Shown here in pieces: positions 63,901 through 64,000 of a stretch of 64,000 nucleotides of DNA. The position numbers and the translations under genes were made by a program. The stretch is from positions 868,001 through 932,000 of the forward strand of contig NW_027478538.1 of NCBI RefSeq assembly GCF_051014685.1, read 5' to 3'. How positions within the stretch are numbered: position 1 is the first letter of the stretch; every line of letters begins with the position of its first letter. The notes beneath the pieces were generated by a model. It was not told where the DNA came from and did no database searches. It saw only the letters and a list, made by a program, of their open reading frames with translations. This stretch comes from Ptiloglossa arizonensis. Its lineage: Eukaryota > Arthropoda > Insecta > Hymenoptera > Colletidae.

Positions 63901-64000
63901 TATCTCGCGAACGGATTGACGAACTCGAGAAATTCCGGTTGCATGTGAAAGTAGAAAGTCGCCCGATTACAATGGTATGTGTATTTTTCCCCTAGGCATT
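63901..64000. repeat. Terminal partial monomer
   Basis: The last 100 bases are positions 1-100 of a monomer, ending inside the variable block after CCCTAGGCATT. The array therefore continues beyond the window. Base 1 is also position 1 of a monomer, so the left edge is likewise a cut through the array, not a natural end. Confidence 0.95.

Larger units (their letters stand above)
1..64000. repeat. 177-bp satellite DNA array, whole window
   Basis: A single monomer family fills the window in one orientation. The landmark TATCTCGCGAACGG (or a close variant) starts at 1, 178, 355, 532 and so on, and still falls in register at 24,080, 38,061, 49,742 and 63,901. This gives 361 whole monomers and one partial. 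Monomers differ from one another by roughly 5-15% by eye. No unique DNA, mobile element or inversion interrupts them. Head-to-tail satellite of near-nucleosome length is usual in eukaryotic centromeric or pericentromeric chromatin; that location is inference, since neither array end is present. Every stretch without a gene here consists of these monomers. Confidence 0.98.

Noticed and set aside
1..64000. CRISPR array
   Set aside because: Repeats are 177 bp with no unique spacers, and neighbouring units are related over their entire length.
1..64000. Assigning the array to a named species or satellite family
   Set aside because: I do not recognise the monomer and cannot search databases, so any name would be a guess.

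Overview
The whole window is one uninterrupted tandem satellite DNA array. A ~177-bp monomer repeats head to tail from base 1 to base 64,000, always in the same orientation: 361 complete monomers plus a final 100-bp partial one (63,901-64,000). The landmark TATCTCGCGAACGG starts at base 1 and again at 63,901, a distance of 361 x 177 + 3, so the register drifts by only three bases over 64 kb. I found no protein-coding gene, RNA gene, transposon, CRISPR array or unique sequence. The open reading frames that exist are shadows of the repeat.

The organism cannot be named from the sequence. Long, head-to-tail, near-nucleosome-length satellite with higher-order repeats (HORs) is typical of eukaryotic centromeric or pericentromeric heterochromatin. 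The monomer is about 41% GC, and CpG is not depleted (10 CpG against about 7.5 expected in a hand-counted consensus). That fits a genome with little CpG methylation, such as many invertebrates, better than a heavily methylated vertebrate or plant genome. This is inference only.

The array is a mosaic of duplications at many scales, and every offset is a whole number of monomers. Bases 1-11,800 carry 8-, 11-, 14-, 19-, 23-, 27-, 30-, 33- and 37-monomer copy relationships. Bases 11,800-24,000 are built from 10-, 14-, 30-, 31- and 40-monomer relationships. Bases 24,000-26,316 are a junction zone of recombined blocks. Bases 26,316-43,400 are the youngest-looking part: a 5.6-kb block is repeated 62 monomers (10,974 bp) downstream with only seven differences seen by eye. 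Nested in it are two tandem copies of a 6-monomer unit, a 2-monomer doublet, and almost two full copies of a 19-monomer HOR (29,205-35,803). Bases 43,400-48,700 have little HOR order. Bases 48,700-53,740 form a 10/11-monomer domain. Bases 53,740-55,900 are a divergent island. Bases 55,900-64,000 form a further HOR domain with adjacent 16- and 18-monomer copies.

The picture is of repeated unequal exchange or amplification between misaligned monomers. Many copy boundaries and insertion/deletion sites allow relative dating of the steps. The array leaves the window at both ends, so its full size and its junctions with other DNA are not visible. All boundaries and identity estimates come from reading by eye and should be taken as about +/-30 bp.
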